This document shows, in pieces, positions 54,619 through 64,000 of a DNA stretch of 64,000 nucleotides. Numbering within the stretch: the first letter of the stretch is position 1; every line of letters begins with the position of its first letter. The position numbers and the translations under genes were made by a program. Source of the DNA: an uncultured Helicobacter sp. (GTDB lineage: Bacteria > Campylobacterota > Campylobacteria > Campylobacterales > Helicobacteraceae); assembly GCA_944323645.1 (NCBI GenBank), contig CALUTE010000002.1:81612-145611 (forward strand). Reading direction: 5' to 3'. The notes below the pieces were generated by a model. That model did no database searches, was not told where the DNA came from, and saw only the letters and a list, made by a program, of their open reading frames with translations.

Positions 54619-54891
54619 ATGAAGTCTATTTGGACAAAAGTTGCGTTAGCGGGTGTTCTTTGTGTGTCTTTAGGGTATGCTGCTGATTATAGTGAAGCAA
54701 GCAATGAGGATCTTATTAATAATGGTAAGCTCAATGCATCTGATGCAGTAAAGCGCTCTGGCAAAATCAAGAGTGAAAGTGAAAAAAAGAATTTCAACAA
54801 AAAATCCAAGGAATCTACAAAAAAGCCACAAGCAGATGAGAAAGAGACAAACGCTGTGCCTACAGAGAAGCCAAACATAACGAATCCATAG
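54619..54891 (+). CDS. Shortened tandem copy of the DUF1104 gene
   Basis: A 90-residue protein. From the ribosome site through codon ~33 it is base-for-base identical to the gene at 54089 (offset 530). Then come in-frame losses (6 bases and about 21-24 bases) and a different, Lys/Pro/Thr-rich C-terminus (KKSKESTKKPQADEKE). The signal peptide is kept, so it may be a functional secreted variant or a decaying duplicate. Confidence 0.7.
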   Translation: MKSIWTKVALAGVLCVSLGYAADYSEASNEDLINNGKLNASDAVKRSGKIKSESEKKNFNKKSKESTKKPQADEKETNAVPTEKPNITNP

Positions 54892-54912
54892 AAATATTTT
54901 TATCTATATTAC

Positions 54913-55776
54913 CTATGGAAAAGCTCTGCTCTGCCCTATGCGATAAAGAGCAAAGTCATAGCGAATAGGATCTTGCCTGCAGAATTTTGCTAGTGAAGCA
55001 CTTACTTCTAAAACAGCCTTTATATCATAGCTTTTGCGTTGTAATAACCCAAGGATATGTGAAATACGAAAAGTGTGCGTATCTAGTGGTAATAACAAAG
55101 ACGAGGATTTAATATTTTCATTCCATATTCCAAGATCAATATTATCCTTTCGCACCATCCAGCGTAAAAACATATTCCAACGCTTAAGTGGTGAAGTGGA
55201 TATCTTATTGCCTACAAGAAATAAAAATCCTTGTGAAAAGCCATTTTGCTTGTATTTAGCCAAATATAGAGGGGAAAAATGGCGCGCTTGTTGCTTATCT
55301 GATAAAATCTGCGTGGCAGTATGATGGAGCGTATTAATCATAGTATAGATAGAATCTAAAGGTTGTTGCTTAAACATAATATCTTCAATTCCACCATTTT
55401 TACGAAGTTTATAAAGGCTAGCAAACAAAAGCTTCACATCATCGCTACTCTGAAACCGATAGTAGGGAAAATCATATCCCAAAATAGCTTCTTTTGAATC
55501 TAAAATCCCAAAATCTAATTGTGCCAAAAATCCCAAGATAGCGCGGACATTACCGTATGAAAAAAGCGCGCAAATAAGGGCAATATAAGCAAAGTTTTGG
55601 TGTGTTTTATATTCATAAACTTTAAGAAGCGGGTCTGGATTTTGCATACTTATAGCATTAGGGTGATTATATGTATAGTAATGCTCATCAAGCAGTGCTT
55701 GCAACTTGGCTTTTGAAAATTTTGTATTTTTTAGCGTATAAGTAGTATTTATGGGAAAACGATAGTGCTGCTTCAT
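54913..55776 (-). CDS. TIGR02757-family protein
   Basis: A 287-residue protein with FLRWMVRKDNIDLGIWNE, LLLPLDTHTFRISHILGL and DPIRYDFALYRIG, the hallmark segments of the TIGR02757/DUF2400 family, whose fold suggests a relation to HhH-type DNA glycosylases. The start MKQHYRF has AGGA upstream. The frame runs to 55797. Confidence 0.85.
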   Translation of the reverse strand: MKQHYRFPINTTYTLKNTKFSKAKLQALLDEHYYTYNHPNAISMQNPDPLLKVYEYKTHQNFAYIALICALFSYGNVRAILGFLAQLDFGILDSKEAILGYDFPYYRFQSSDDVKLLFASLYKLRKNGGIEDIMFKQQPLDSIYTMINTLHHTATQILSDKQQARHFSPLYLAKYKQNGFSQGFLFLVGNKISTSPLKRWNMFLRWMVRKDNIDLGIWNENIKSSSLLLPLDTHTFRISHILGLLQRKSYDIKAVLEVSASLAKFCRQDPIRYDFALYRIGQSRAFP

Positions 55777-55811
55777 AAGATTTCCTATGGGTGGCACACT
55801 CTTGCAAGATT

Positions 55812-57161
55812 CTAGGATTCTTGGTTGAGGAGTTTTTCTCGTAAGAAACTATATGCGGGCAGTGGTAGCGGCAAGCAAATCGGATTGGTATTGCCACTAT
55901 GGATAGAATCTAATTCAGTGCCATTTTGAAGTATAATCTTATCAAATCGCATAAAAAAGCGACCATCTTTCTTGATAATCGCACCATAAGCACCCTCCCC
56001 TTCTTGCAACATAGAATTCAGTGGTGCAACGATTTCTTTCTCCTCACCTACACGAATTGTATGTCGGCAGAGTGCATATATACCACTTGCATCTACTTCT
56101 GCATTGACTTGATAACTTCCTTCACTTATGGCACTTTTATGGTTTTGTGTATCAAGACGCTCAAATGGACGGCGTACAAGGTAGCCATCTGTGAAACCTC
56201 GGTTTTTAAGTGTGGCAAGTTCATCTTGATATGCTTGCGGCGAATAGGTTTGTGCATAGTAATCTTCTATTGCCATTCTATAGGTGCGTGCTGTAATACC
56301 TGCATAATACGTACTTTTAGTGCGCCCTTCAATTTTTAATGCACTGATTGCTCCAGAATCTAAAATTTCTTTGATATAACTAGCAAGATTCAAATCTTTT
56401 GCATTAAAAATATGGCTCCCCACACCCTCTGTCTCTTTAATCCTCATCATCACATCGTTATCGGGATTTTTTATATAAATCTCCTGTCCATTAAAGGCAA
56501 CAAGTTTATCGCTTTCTAAGTCTTTTACGAAGTATTCATAGTCAAAACGACAATCGTTGGCACAACTTCCGCGATTTGGAACACGTCCATTTTGCAAAGC
56601 AGAAATAAGGCAGCGCCCAGAGAAAGCAAAACACATACTGCCATGCACAAAAATCTCTATCTCTAGATCTGGAATCGCCTGTTTGATGGCGCACGCATCT
56701 TTTAGGCTTAATTCACGTGCTGCTACAATACGTTTTACTCCCATATTATAAAATACCTCTGCATCAAGTACATTGAGCACATTAGCCTGAGTTGAAAGGT
56801 GAATTGGAATCTGTGGGGCGAGTTTTTTACACAAATGCACAACACCGGGTGCTGCGACAATAAACGCATCTGGCTGCATAGCTGCCATTTTAACAATATG
56901 TGTTTCGAGTAGTTTTAGCTGCGAATTAAAAGGAAAGCCATTGATGGTTACAAATATCTTTTTATTTAGGTTATGAGCGTATTGTATACCTTGTGCAAAA
57001 TCCTCATAGCTAAACTCTTTACCAGCACGATTACGTAAAGAAAAATGACTCACACCGCCATATACCGCATCTGCACCATAAGCAAGTGCTACTTTAAGTT
57101 TGTGGAGATTCCCAGCAGGGGAGAGAAGCTGGACTTTTTCTGTAACTGATTTATTCATCAT
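55812..57161 (-). CDS. U32-family peptidase-like protein (tRNA hydroxylation, TrhP-like)
   Basis: A 449-residue U32 protein: LLSPAGNLHKLKVALAYGADAVYGG, GSMCFAFSGRCLIS, NRGSCANDCRF and SALKIEGRTKSTYYAG. In other bacteria TrhP acts in 5-hydroxyuridine formation in tRNA. H. pylori has the gene beside cheZ, as here. Cys residues in the CFAFSGRC/CANDC motifs are present. Confidence 0.9.
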   Translation of the reverse strand: MMNKSVTEKVQLLSPAGNLHKLKVALAYGADAVYGGVSHFSLRNRAGKEFSYEDFAQGIQYAHNLNKKIFVTINGFPFNSQLKLLETHIVKMAAMQPDAFIVAAPGVVHLCKKLAPQIPIHLSTQANVLNVLDAEVFYNMGVKRIVAARELSLKDACAIKQAIPDLEIEIFVHGSMCFAFSGRCLISALQNGRVPNRGSCANDCRFDYEYFVKDLESDKLVAFNGQEIYIKNPDNDVMMRIKETEGVGSHIFNAKDLNLASYIKEILDSGAISALKIEGRTKSTYYAGITARTYRMAIEDYYAQTYSPQAYQDELATLKNRGFTDGYLVRRPFERLDTQNHKSAISEGSYQVNAEVDASGIYALCRHTIRVGEEKEIVAPLNSMLQEGEGAYGAIIKKDGRFFMRFDKIILQNGTELDSIHSGNTNPICLPLPLPAYSFLREKLLNQES

Positions 57162-57216
57162 ATTCTTTCTTAAGTAATATTTTTTGCGACTTTTTTATTT
57201 TTAAATAAATTTGGTA

Positions 57217-57912
57217 TTACTTTTTTTGTCCAAAAGAGGCAATAAGATTCTCGATATCTTCTGCATTTGCAACATTTGGATTATTATCTCCTGCGATATA
57301 CACAGCAGAATCCACACGTTTAGAATCATCAATCTTGCTTTCAAAAAGCGAATTCATATATTGTGCAAGTGCGCGCATAACATTAATAACACGCTCAATA
57401 CGCTGGCGATTAATATCTTGAAATTGCATAATATCCATTGCTTGTAGCATTGCATCAGAGCAATCATTTGCCAAATCCATAATCCTGGCATTCTCTTGTT
57501 GAATTTCTTGTGTAGATTCTAATGCTTGCTTAAAGCTATGTACGTGAGGAAAGCGATCGGTAAGCTTAAGAAAAAGATTTTCTTGATTAGCAAGATATTC
57601 CTTGAAGATCTTGGCAGACTTTAAGATATTATCAGCACCAGAACTAATAATATCAAGCTGATCAAAAACTTCGTTGGTTTTTACCTCCGTGTCACGCGTT
57701 ACATCATCAAGTTGATGAACAACTTTGTGATCCCTATCAGGAGGAGGAGGAGGCCATTGTTTAGTAGCATGGACACGAAAGTTACTTGCAGAAAAAGTAT
57801 CAGATACAGCGCTAGATTCTGTGGCTCGAGAATTATGGGCTTCATCAAGATCTATTTCTTGAAGACCCGAATCACCATCCTGCATAAGCGCATCTAATTC
57901 TTCTTGTGTCAT
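57217..57912 (-). CDS. cheZ: CheY-P phosphatase CheZ
   Basis: A 231-residue protein. The active-site helix DIMQFQDINRQRIERVINV carries the Asp/Gln pair (D-x-x-x-Q) of CheZ phosphatases, and the N-terminal TQEELDALMQDGDSG matches the epsilonproteobacterial (HP0170-type) CheZ. It dephosphorylates CheY to end tumbles. A Pro run (WPPPPPDRD) is coded by an AGG repeat at 57739-57753. Order U32-cheZ-prfB is as in H. pylori. Confidence 0.9.
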   Translation of the reverse strand: MTQEELDALMQDGDSGLQEIDLDEAHNSRATESSAVSDTFSASNFRVHATKQWPPPPPDRDHKVVHQLDDVTRDTEVKTNEVFDQLDIISSGADNILKSAKIFKEYLANQENLFLKLTDRFPHVHSFKQALESTQEIQQENARIMDLANDCSDAMLQAMDIMQFQDINRQRIERVINVMRALAQYMNSLFESKIDDSKRVDSAVYIAGDNNPNVANAEDIENLIASFGQKK

Positions 57913-58046
57913 TGTTTTCCCTTAAACTTGCAAAATAAATCAAACTATTATACTACAAATATTTAGAGTAGGCTACTAAAAACTATAGCAAAAATCGCAA
58001 ACTCTACTTTGTTGCACTACTTGATTCTATTCCTTAATATATTCTG

Positions 58047-59144
58047 CTAGTTTTTGGAATAGACCATAAGTACAGATTCTATAATTCTATCTATATCTCC
58101 ATCAAGCACGCCATTCGTATCACTCGTAGTGTATTGACTGCGCAAGTCTTTTACTTGTTGGTAGGGTGCAAGCACATAAGAACGTATTTGATGTCCCCAG
58201 CCAATCTCGCTTTTTTCCTGTGTGTTTAAGCCATCTTGTTGCTTCTTATGCTCAAGATCATAGAGTTTGGATTTAAGCATTTTAAGTGCAGTGGCTTTGT
58301 TTTTGTGCTGGCTACGGTCGTTTTGGCATTGAACTACTATACCTGTGGGTAAATGCGTAATCCTAATAGCAGATTCGGTTTTATTGACATGTTGCCCACC
58401 CGCACCGCTAGCGCGATAGGTATCAATACGAATATCCTTTTCCTCGATAACAATATCAATATCATCATCAACTTCGGGGCTCACCTGCACACTCGCAAAA
58501 CTCGTATGTCGCTTGGCATTTGCATCAAATGGTGAGATTCTTACAAGCCTATGCACGCCATTTTCTGCTTTAGCATAGCCATAAGCGTTTTCTCCCTTAA
58601 TGATAAAAGCTACACCTTTAATCCCTGCCTCCTCACCATCTTGATAGTCCAAAATTTCAACCTTAAAACCTCGGCGCTCACACCAGCGCAAATACATACG
58701 ATAAAGCATACTCGCCCAGTCTTGAGATTCTGTCCCGCCAGCACCTGGTTGGATAGTAACAATTGCATTGAGCGCATCATGTGGCTCACTTAGCATCACG
58801 AAAAGTTCAAGGTGTAATACACTATTTTCTAAGTCCGTGGAATCTGCGAATAAAAGTTCAAGTGTTGTGCTGTCATTTTGCGAGCTAGCTAGATCAAAAA
58901 GTTCACTACAATCTTTTATATTTCTCTCTATTTCACGATATTCTTGGAGTATTTTTAGCACTCTTGACTTATATCTGCCAATATTGCCTGCCACTTTGGT
59001 ATCTTCCCAAAAATGTGGGTCTAACTCTTTTTTTTCTATATCTGCCAGCTCGCGCTCTAAAGATTCTGGTTTGATAACTGCACAAATATTTTGACATTTT
59101 GTTCGCAATGTTTTGAGAAGTTCGCCATATTCGTATGAATCCAT
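58047..59144 (-). CDS. prfB: Peptide chain release factor 2
   Basis: A 365-residue RF2 with [20 protein letters not shown] (GGQ motif) and [12 protein letters not shown]. Releases peptides at UGA and UAA. The reading frame is continuous, with no in-frame UGA or programmed frameshift near codon 25. Confidence 0.96.
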   Translation of the reverse strand: MDSYEYGELLKTLRTKCQNICAVIKPESLERELADIEKKELDPHFWEDTKVAGNIGRYKSRVLKILQEYREIERNIKDCSELFDLASSQNDSTTLELLFADSTDLENSVLHLELFVMLSEPHDALNAIVTIQPGAGGTESQDWASMLYRMYLRWCERRGFKVEILDYQDGEEAGIKGVAFIIKGENAYGYAKAENGVHRLVRISPFDANAKRHTSFASVQVSPEVDDDIDIVIEEKDIRIDTYRASGAGGQHVNKTESAIRITHLPTGIVVQCQNDRSQHKNKATALKMLKSKLYDLEHKKQQDGLNTQEKSEIGWGHQIRSYVLAPYQQVKDLRSQYTTSDTNGVLDGDIDRIIESVLMVYSKN

Positions 59145-59340
59145 TTAGCTCCTTTGACTATATAGTTTTTGATTATAAAAAAAAAGCGTTTATGTTTTAC
59201 TAAAGTTTTGCTAAAGTGCCTCTCATAAATAAGTTTGGCTAGCGTATCGTAAATAATCATAACTAACAGCAAAAGCTATGCTAGAATTGTTTTGCAAATT
59301 ATTTTGATCTTAGTGGAATGCAAATAAAAAAGGGAGTGTA

Positions 59341-60120
59341 ATGTCTCGATATTCATTTTTTAATGCCAAAACTCTATATGATAGCGGTATCCATTCGTGG
59401 TCTATACTTTGGCGAGTACTCTTTTCTCGAAGCAAGCAAGACTTTTTAAGCCCTGCTATGTTGCTGCTTAATATCCTGCCAATTACACTTGGAATCTTAT
59501 TTTGGTGTGGTATCTTATTTTATTTTTCAGATTCTCTGATTTCCTATTTTTGGTCATTTTTACCTGATTCTTGGCACTTAAATATAGAGAATGCCAACTC
59601 TTGGGCTGAGAATTTTATAGTGCTACTCCTATATCTTTTACTTGGCTTTGTAGCAATATTGTTTGCACTTATTGGTAATCTTTTTGTAAGTATTTTTTAT
59701 ACTCCTATTGTTGTTGCTTATATTCGCAAACGCCACTATCCAAATATCCAAAAATATGAGGGCGCAACCTTAGGGCTTGGGCTAAAAAACTTTTTTATAG
59801 CTTTTGTTATGCTCTGTGCTCTTTGCGTGGTATGTGCACCGATACTTTTTGTGCCATTTGTTGGCGGTGCAATATTTTTTTTCTTTTTTTACAAAACAAT
59901 GTTTTTTGATGTTGGATATGAAGTGCTTGGCAAAGAGCATTACGCTACTTTACGTATGTTCAAGCACAAATACAAAACAGCCCTCATCGCTTATGGGTTT
60001 GGGCTTATACCTATACTTAATTTTTTTATGCCTTTGTTGCAAACTATCATTATATGTCATTTCTGCTTTCTGTGGCTAGAGCATTTACAAGAGCCAGATT
60101 CTAAAATGCAAACCACTTAA
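59341..60120 (+). CDS. EI24-domain membrane protein (CysZ-like)
   Basis: A 259-residue protein with about four TM regions (FIVLLLYLLLGFVAILFALIG; FFIAFVMLCALCVVCAPILF) and the EI24 family segment FVSIFYTPIVVAYIRKRHYP. The family includes sulfate transporter CysZ. Specific function unknown. GGAG upstream of the ATG. Confidence 0.8.
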   Translation: MSRYSFFNAKTLYDSGIHSWSILWRVLFSRSKQDFLSPAMLLLNILPITLGILFWCGILFYFSDSLISYFWSFLPDSWHLNIENANSWAENFIVLLLYLLLGFVAILFALIGNLFVSIFYTPIVVAYIRKRHYPNIQKYEGATLGLGLKNFFIAFVMLCALCVVCAPILFVPFVGGAIFFFFFYKTMFFDVGYEVLGKEHYATLRMFKHKYKTALIAYGFGLIPILNFFMPLLQTIIICHFCFLWLEHLQEPDSKMQTT

Positions 60121-60136
60121 AACTAGATTCTAGTAG

Positions 60137-61905
60137 TTATCGCACCACATAAATATAATCACGCAAAGGAAGCTTGAAGTAATTCTCATCACCAACTTGG
60201 GCGTTTTGAATCGCTTGCGTATGCCGCAACCCATATTTTAAAAGCGATTTTATCGAAAGATAAGGAATACCAAATACATCACTTTGGTATATAAGGTCAT
60301 ATTGCTCTTGCATTTGGGCAAGATAGGCAGAATCTACTGCCTTATTGGTACTATTTGTTAGAATGATCATATCTCCGCTTTGTGGTGTGGCAACTTCGTC
60401 ATCATTATATTGCGTGTTGCTAATGGGGCTGTGGAGTGATGTAGATTCTACATCAGCGCGCTGCACCTTTACCACAGCATTGCTAACCCCATATACTTCT
60501 TGCAAGTAGCGCATATAAAATTTCCAATAATAATGATTAAAAATATTGCCAATACCCTTACCATTACCATCAAAAAAGAGTGTGATCGAATCCTTTTCTT
60601 TCGCTTTTTTTGTGACAAAATCAAGTGATTGGTGGAATTTTATCGAATCGGTTTTGTTTTTGACAAAGTTAAAGATGCCAGAAGGTAGGCTTGAGAGGCA
60701 AAACAGGGCGACACACGCAAAAGTGAGGTATTTGAATAACGCATAACGTAGATAATTGAGCTTGCATAAAAAGTACAGCATACCACCGGTACTCACAAAA
60801 TACACAGGCGTAAAATAGTATGTGCTAAATATTCCAAGCTTGACAAATGCGACAAGGTACAAGATTCCACCTAGCAATAAACTATCCCAAAAGATATGCG
60901 TATAATCCTTTTTGATCACTATGCGATATAGTCGGTAAGCAACAAGACCCATAAGCAATACACTCAAAAAACAATGATCCAAAGACACGCTCAAAAAGCC
61001 TTTTAAAAAATACAATACATCACTTAAGAGATCTGCTCGGACAAGATGATAGGCTTTGACTATGTATGGATAAACGAGTATCATATAGAGTAAAACAAAG
61101 AGCATAGCACTTCCAAGCAAAACACCATAATACAAGTAAGTGCGCCTACCCTGCCCTAGTTTATAGGAAGCAATCAAATTCATCGCGCCAAAAGTGGCGA
61201 TAATAACAAAGGTTGGCTCTTTGTAGTACATTGCCAAATTCGCACTTATTACCCCAATAATAGCACTAGCAATATATTTTGTTTGAAAAAAATGCAAGCT
61301 ACTTAATACAAAAATACACAAAAAGAGTATTTGCAAACGCTCTGGATAGCAGATTCCAAGCATAATCGTTACAAAACCGGGCGTAAAAAATAATGCCATA
61401 AGCACAACAGGTGATAACCATATGAGATGTCTAGGCAGTACGCAAGCGAGCACATACCACAATAACACGCCAATTACAAATACAAGTACTGCATTTATGC
61501 CAAAAAACACATATGGAGAACTAAAAAATTGCATAAGAATATTTAAATCCGCAAAAGCTAGTGGATAAAATCTTCCTATATTTGGTCGGTATCCATCTGT
61601 AATGGGATTGCCTCTAATGATTTCAAGCCAATATGCAGGGTCATCAAGAGAAAGCCCATAACGGGTATAAATAACAATCCCCAAGCAATATAGTATCAAG
61701 CAAGAAAAATAGATGTAAAAAGCAGGGGTAGAGCCAAACAATCTAGTACTACAAGACATATGAAAAATGCTAGCATTGATATTGGAGGTAAAATTGGCAG
61801 TGTGTTTGTTAATATACAAAAGACGCTTTAGGGATAAAGCTAATGTGTTATTGCGCCCCCCCCCCCTTCGAAAATCCGCTTATAAGCAATTATAAGAATG
61901 TTCAT
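60137..61905 (-). CDS. GT-C-like multi-membrane protein, OFF at N-terminal G tract
   Basis: A strong start (AAAGGATATTT then ATG 61903-61905) reads MNILIIAYKRIFEGGGG and, with the sequenced 11 G, stops after 21 codons. With 9 or 12 G it joins the frame of the 560-residue membrane protein. That protein has TM1 then a DD motif (SLDDPAYWLEIIRGNP), about ten TM segments and a C-terminal globular region, as in GT-C glycosyltransferases that use lipid-linked sugars. Paralogue of the divergent gene at 62086. The family is inferred from layout, not from a named domain. Confidence 0.75.
61491..61612. repeat. 122-bp inverted repeat, left arm
   Basis: Reverse complement of 62334-62455 with one mismatch seen (T versus C). 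It codes for the shared GNPITDGYRPNIGRFYPLA... segment of the two membrane proteins. Confidence 0.9.
61856..61866. repeat. Homopolymer tract, 11 C (G on coding strand)
   Basis: 13 codons after the start of the minus-strand membrane protein. 11 G is OFF, 9 or 12 G is ON. Confidence 0.92.
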
Positions 61906-62085
61906 AAATATCCTTTCAATAGACCAAGAATCCTAACAAAATTTCTCTAAAAACAACATAAATATGGTATATGCTTTTTAGCTTTTTGTGGCACGCTAGG
62001 CTTGCCATACGGAGGGCTGCCAAATTGACACGACACAAATCATACTGTATAATCACACCCTCATATCTCGCTAGCAAGGATTACT

Positions 62086-63827
62086 ATGAAAACATTAATA
62101 CCTAATCATAGGGCATTTAGCTCTATAATGAAAGGGGGGGGGGGCATAAACTAGCCCAAAATACACACTCACGAGAAAATCCTCTTTTTAGATTCTGGCA
62201 AAACACTCCAGCCAAAAATCCCTATCTTATATACTATCTTGGCATACTTTGTTTGTATTGCGTATGTATGGTGGTGTATGCGCGCTATGCATCTAACAAT
62301 GATGACATTTGGATGTGGCTTGAGATATTAAAAGGCAATCCTATTACAGATGGATACCGACCAAATATAGGAAGATTTTATCCACTAGCTTTTGCGGATT
62401 TAAATATTCTTATGCAATTTTTTAGTTCTCCATATGTGTTTTTTGGCATAAATGCTTTGATTGTCTTTTGTATTGGTATATTGTTTTGGTATATGCTAGA
62501 TTCTGTGCTTGGTGCTAATCAATATATGTGGCTTCGGATTCTGCTGCTTATTGGGGTTTTATTACACCCCGGTTTTGTAACGATTATGCTTAGTATTTGC
62601 TGTCCAGAGCGCTTACAGGTGCTATTTTTGTTGATCTTTGTGGCTGCTAGTTTTAGATTCCATATTGCTAGCAAGCCTCACAAAACTCAATACGTTGCTA
62701 TGATAGTTGGCATTATAGCTGCAAATCTAGCACTATATCTAAAAGAGCCCACCTTTTTATTCATAGGGCTTTTTGGGTTTGTGAATCTTATCGCAGCACT
62801 TAAAGACAAACACAAAAACACAGCTGCTATCTTTTACTATGCCACGCTTCTTGCAAGTGTCGCGGTATTTTTAGCCCTTTATATGTGGCTTATTTATCCA
62901 AACATCATAAAAGCTTATGGTAATCTAATTTTCATAGATAAGGTGCTACATACAATAAGAGGTTTTATAAACTACAGCCTTAATGATTGCTTTATTGTTT
63001 GGCTACTTCTTGCATTAGCGCTTTATCGCGCGTATATGCTATGTATCAAACGACAAACAGCATATTTATTTTTTGATGCACTTATTTTTGGTGGCATACT
63101 CTATGCCATAGCATTCATTGTGCTTGGATTGTTTCAAAACTACTATCTTGTCCCTATTTATGCAATGAGTACATTAGGAGCGTTGTATTTCTTATTTACA
63201 CTGCAATATATCAAAAAAATAGTTTTCAAGTTGATTACGGCGGTCTGTTGTGTTTTATTTTGCATAAACACTTTGCCTATGGGAATTTATACATTTACCT
63301 ACTTCAAAACAGAGGGGGTAAAATTCCATCAAAGCCTCGCCTTTATCAGTAGCCAAGCAAAACAGAATCCGCATATTACACTTTATTTTGATGGCAATGG
63401 CAGAAGCAGAGCCTACAACACGTGGTATTGGAGTCATTTTATGCGATATTTATATGAAGTATATGGTGTATCAAACTTTGATGTTAAAGTAAAAGATAGC
63501 GATTATCCAAATATGCCAAAACCCTATATAGATACCTCTTCTCCATTTAGTGTATATAATAATGAAGAAATCAGCATACCACAACAGGGCGATTTTATTA
63601 TTCTTAATAACGCAACTTTCCATTATGTGGATTCTGCGTATCTAGCAAATATAGCAGAACAGTATGATGTAGTCTATCGAACTCAAGCTTTTGGAATCCC
63701 ATACATCGCGCTAAAACCAATTATTAAATATATTTTTACAGATATATCGCTACTACAACAAGTCGCAAATAACAATAACAACATTTTTAAAGCGCCCTAT
63801 TTTGACTACATCTACCAAGTGCGTTAG
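62086..63827 (+). CDS. GT-C-like multi-membrane protein (divergent paralogue), OFF at N-terminal G tract
   Basis: ATG at 62086 follows AAGGA and reads MKTLIPNHRAFSSIMKGGGG, then stops with the sequenced 11 G (62134-62144). With 9 or 12 G it joins the frame open from 62253, giving a ~580-residue protein. It has TM1, NDDIWMWLEILKGNP (acidic pair after TM1), about ten TM segments and a C-terminus similar to its paralogue (VDSAYLANIAEQYDVVYR, DYIYQVR). The likely role is the same as its partner, perhaps with a different sugar or acceptor (inference). Confidence 0.75.
62134..62144. repeat. Homopolymer tract, 11 G
   Basis: 16 codons after the start of the plus-strand membrane protein. 11 G is OFF, 9 or 12 G is ON, the same rule as its divergent partner. 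Confidence 0.92.
62334..62455. repeat. 122-bp inverted repeat, right arm
   Basis: Pairs with 61491-61612. The 720 bases between the arms hold both G tracts, both starts and both promoters. Confidence 0.9.
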
Positions 63828-63920
63828 AATCTAGCAGAATCCAAACTAACAGATTCTAGCTTGGTAGAATCTACCTAGAATCTAGCGCATAAATTTAGCC
63901 TGCAGATTCCGCCCAGAATC

Positions 63921-64000
63921 TAGCAGAATCTAGCAGAATCTAGCAGAATCTAGCAGAATCTAGCAGAATCTAGCAGAATCTAGCAGAATCTAGCAGAATC
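63921..64000. repeat. Tandem array of decamer TAGCAGAATC (at least 8 copies, continues past edge)
   Basis: Eight exact, contiguous copies of TAGCAGAATC reach the window end, preceded by imperfect copies from about 63831 (many TAGAATCT/AGAATCTAG units). Noncoding; just downstream of the membrane protein gene. Confidence 0.95.

Noticed and set aside
58047..59144. Programmed frameshift in prfB
   Set aside because: The gene is a single open frame with no early in-frame UGA.
63831..64000. CRISPR array
   Set aside because: The repeat unit is 10 bp and contiguous, with no spacers.

Overview
The window looks like chromosome of an enterohepatic-type Helicobacter (Campylobacterota). The evidence is gene content and order shared with H. 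pylori: folD-lepB-M50 protease-rpiB-apt-dedA-pepA-ychF, csd3-nudix-pgbA-glcD, rpsO next to flhA, and prfB-cheZ-U32 protease. AT-rich codon use, TATAAT-type -10 boxes and many long poly-G/poly-C tracts fit the same group. The species cannot be fixed from sequence alone. No rRNA, tRNA, CRISPR, IS element or prophage was found.

Region 1 (1-21,386, all on the minus strand, probably one very long operon because most genes overlap or abut) is an accessory surface-sugar locus. From upstream to downstream it holds a LegB-like 4,6-dehydratase, a radical SAM/SPASM protein, a GT2 glycosyltransferase, a LegC-like aminotransferase, a PglD/NeuD-like acyltransferase, an acyl carrier protein (ACP), an SDR reductase, an AMP-forming acyl ligase, a hexapeptide acyltransferase, a methyltransferase, a formyltransferase fused to a FemAB-like domain, a second formyltransferase, a second ACP, a VOC epimerase-like protein, a MaoC-like dehydratase, a hot-dog/SDR protein, an FkbH-like protein, another acyltransferase, a FabH-like ketosynthase, a third ACP, an SDR and a third acyltransferase. 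My reading is that LegB/LegC make an amino-dideoxy sugar nucleotide, and a small carrier-protein pathway builds short acyl groups that, with formyl groups, decorate it.

Ten long homopolymer tracts (10-13 bp) lie inside this locus. Translating each tract in all three frames shows that three genes are OFF or truncated as sequenced (VOC protein, GT2, radical SAM). One gene pair fuses or separates by tract length, and one tract sits in the linker of a two-domain enzyme. At least four tracts change only the C-terminal tail, and in exactly one phase each of these runs through an otherwise empty gap to abut the next gene. Two or three of the alternative tails are strongly hydrophobic.

Region 2 (21.4-39.7 kb) is conserved housekeeping: a helicase, dapB, trxB-trxA, a periplasmic protein, comM, pldA, a c-type cytochrome, the folD-to-ychF block, and katA with an ankyrin-repeat partner. 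Region 3 (40-60 kb) carries flgK-flgN-flgM, csd3-nudix-pgbA-glcD, rpsO, flhA, a DHH phosphoesterase, htpG, a tandem pair of DUF1104 genes, a TIGR02757 protein, a U32 peptidase, cheZ, prfB and an EI24 membrane protein. The 47.0-47.7 kb gap contains a duplicated fragment of the csd3 3' end.

Region 4 (60.1-64 kb) has two divergent paralogous multi-membrane proteins of GT-C-like layout. Each has an 11-G tract just after its start codon, and both are OFF as sequenced. They share a 122-bp near-perfect inverted repeat. The right edge runs into a tandem array of the decamer TAGCAGAATC.
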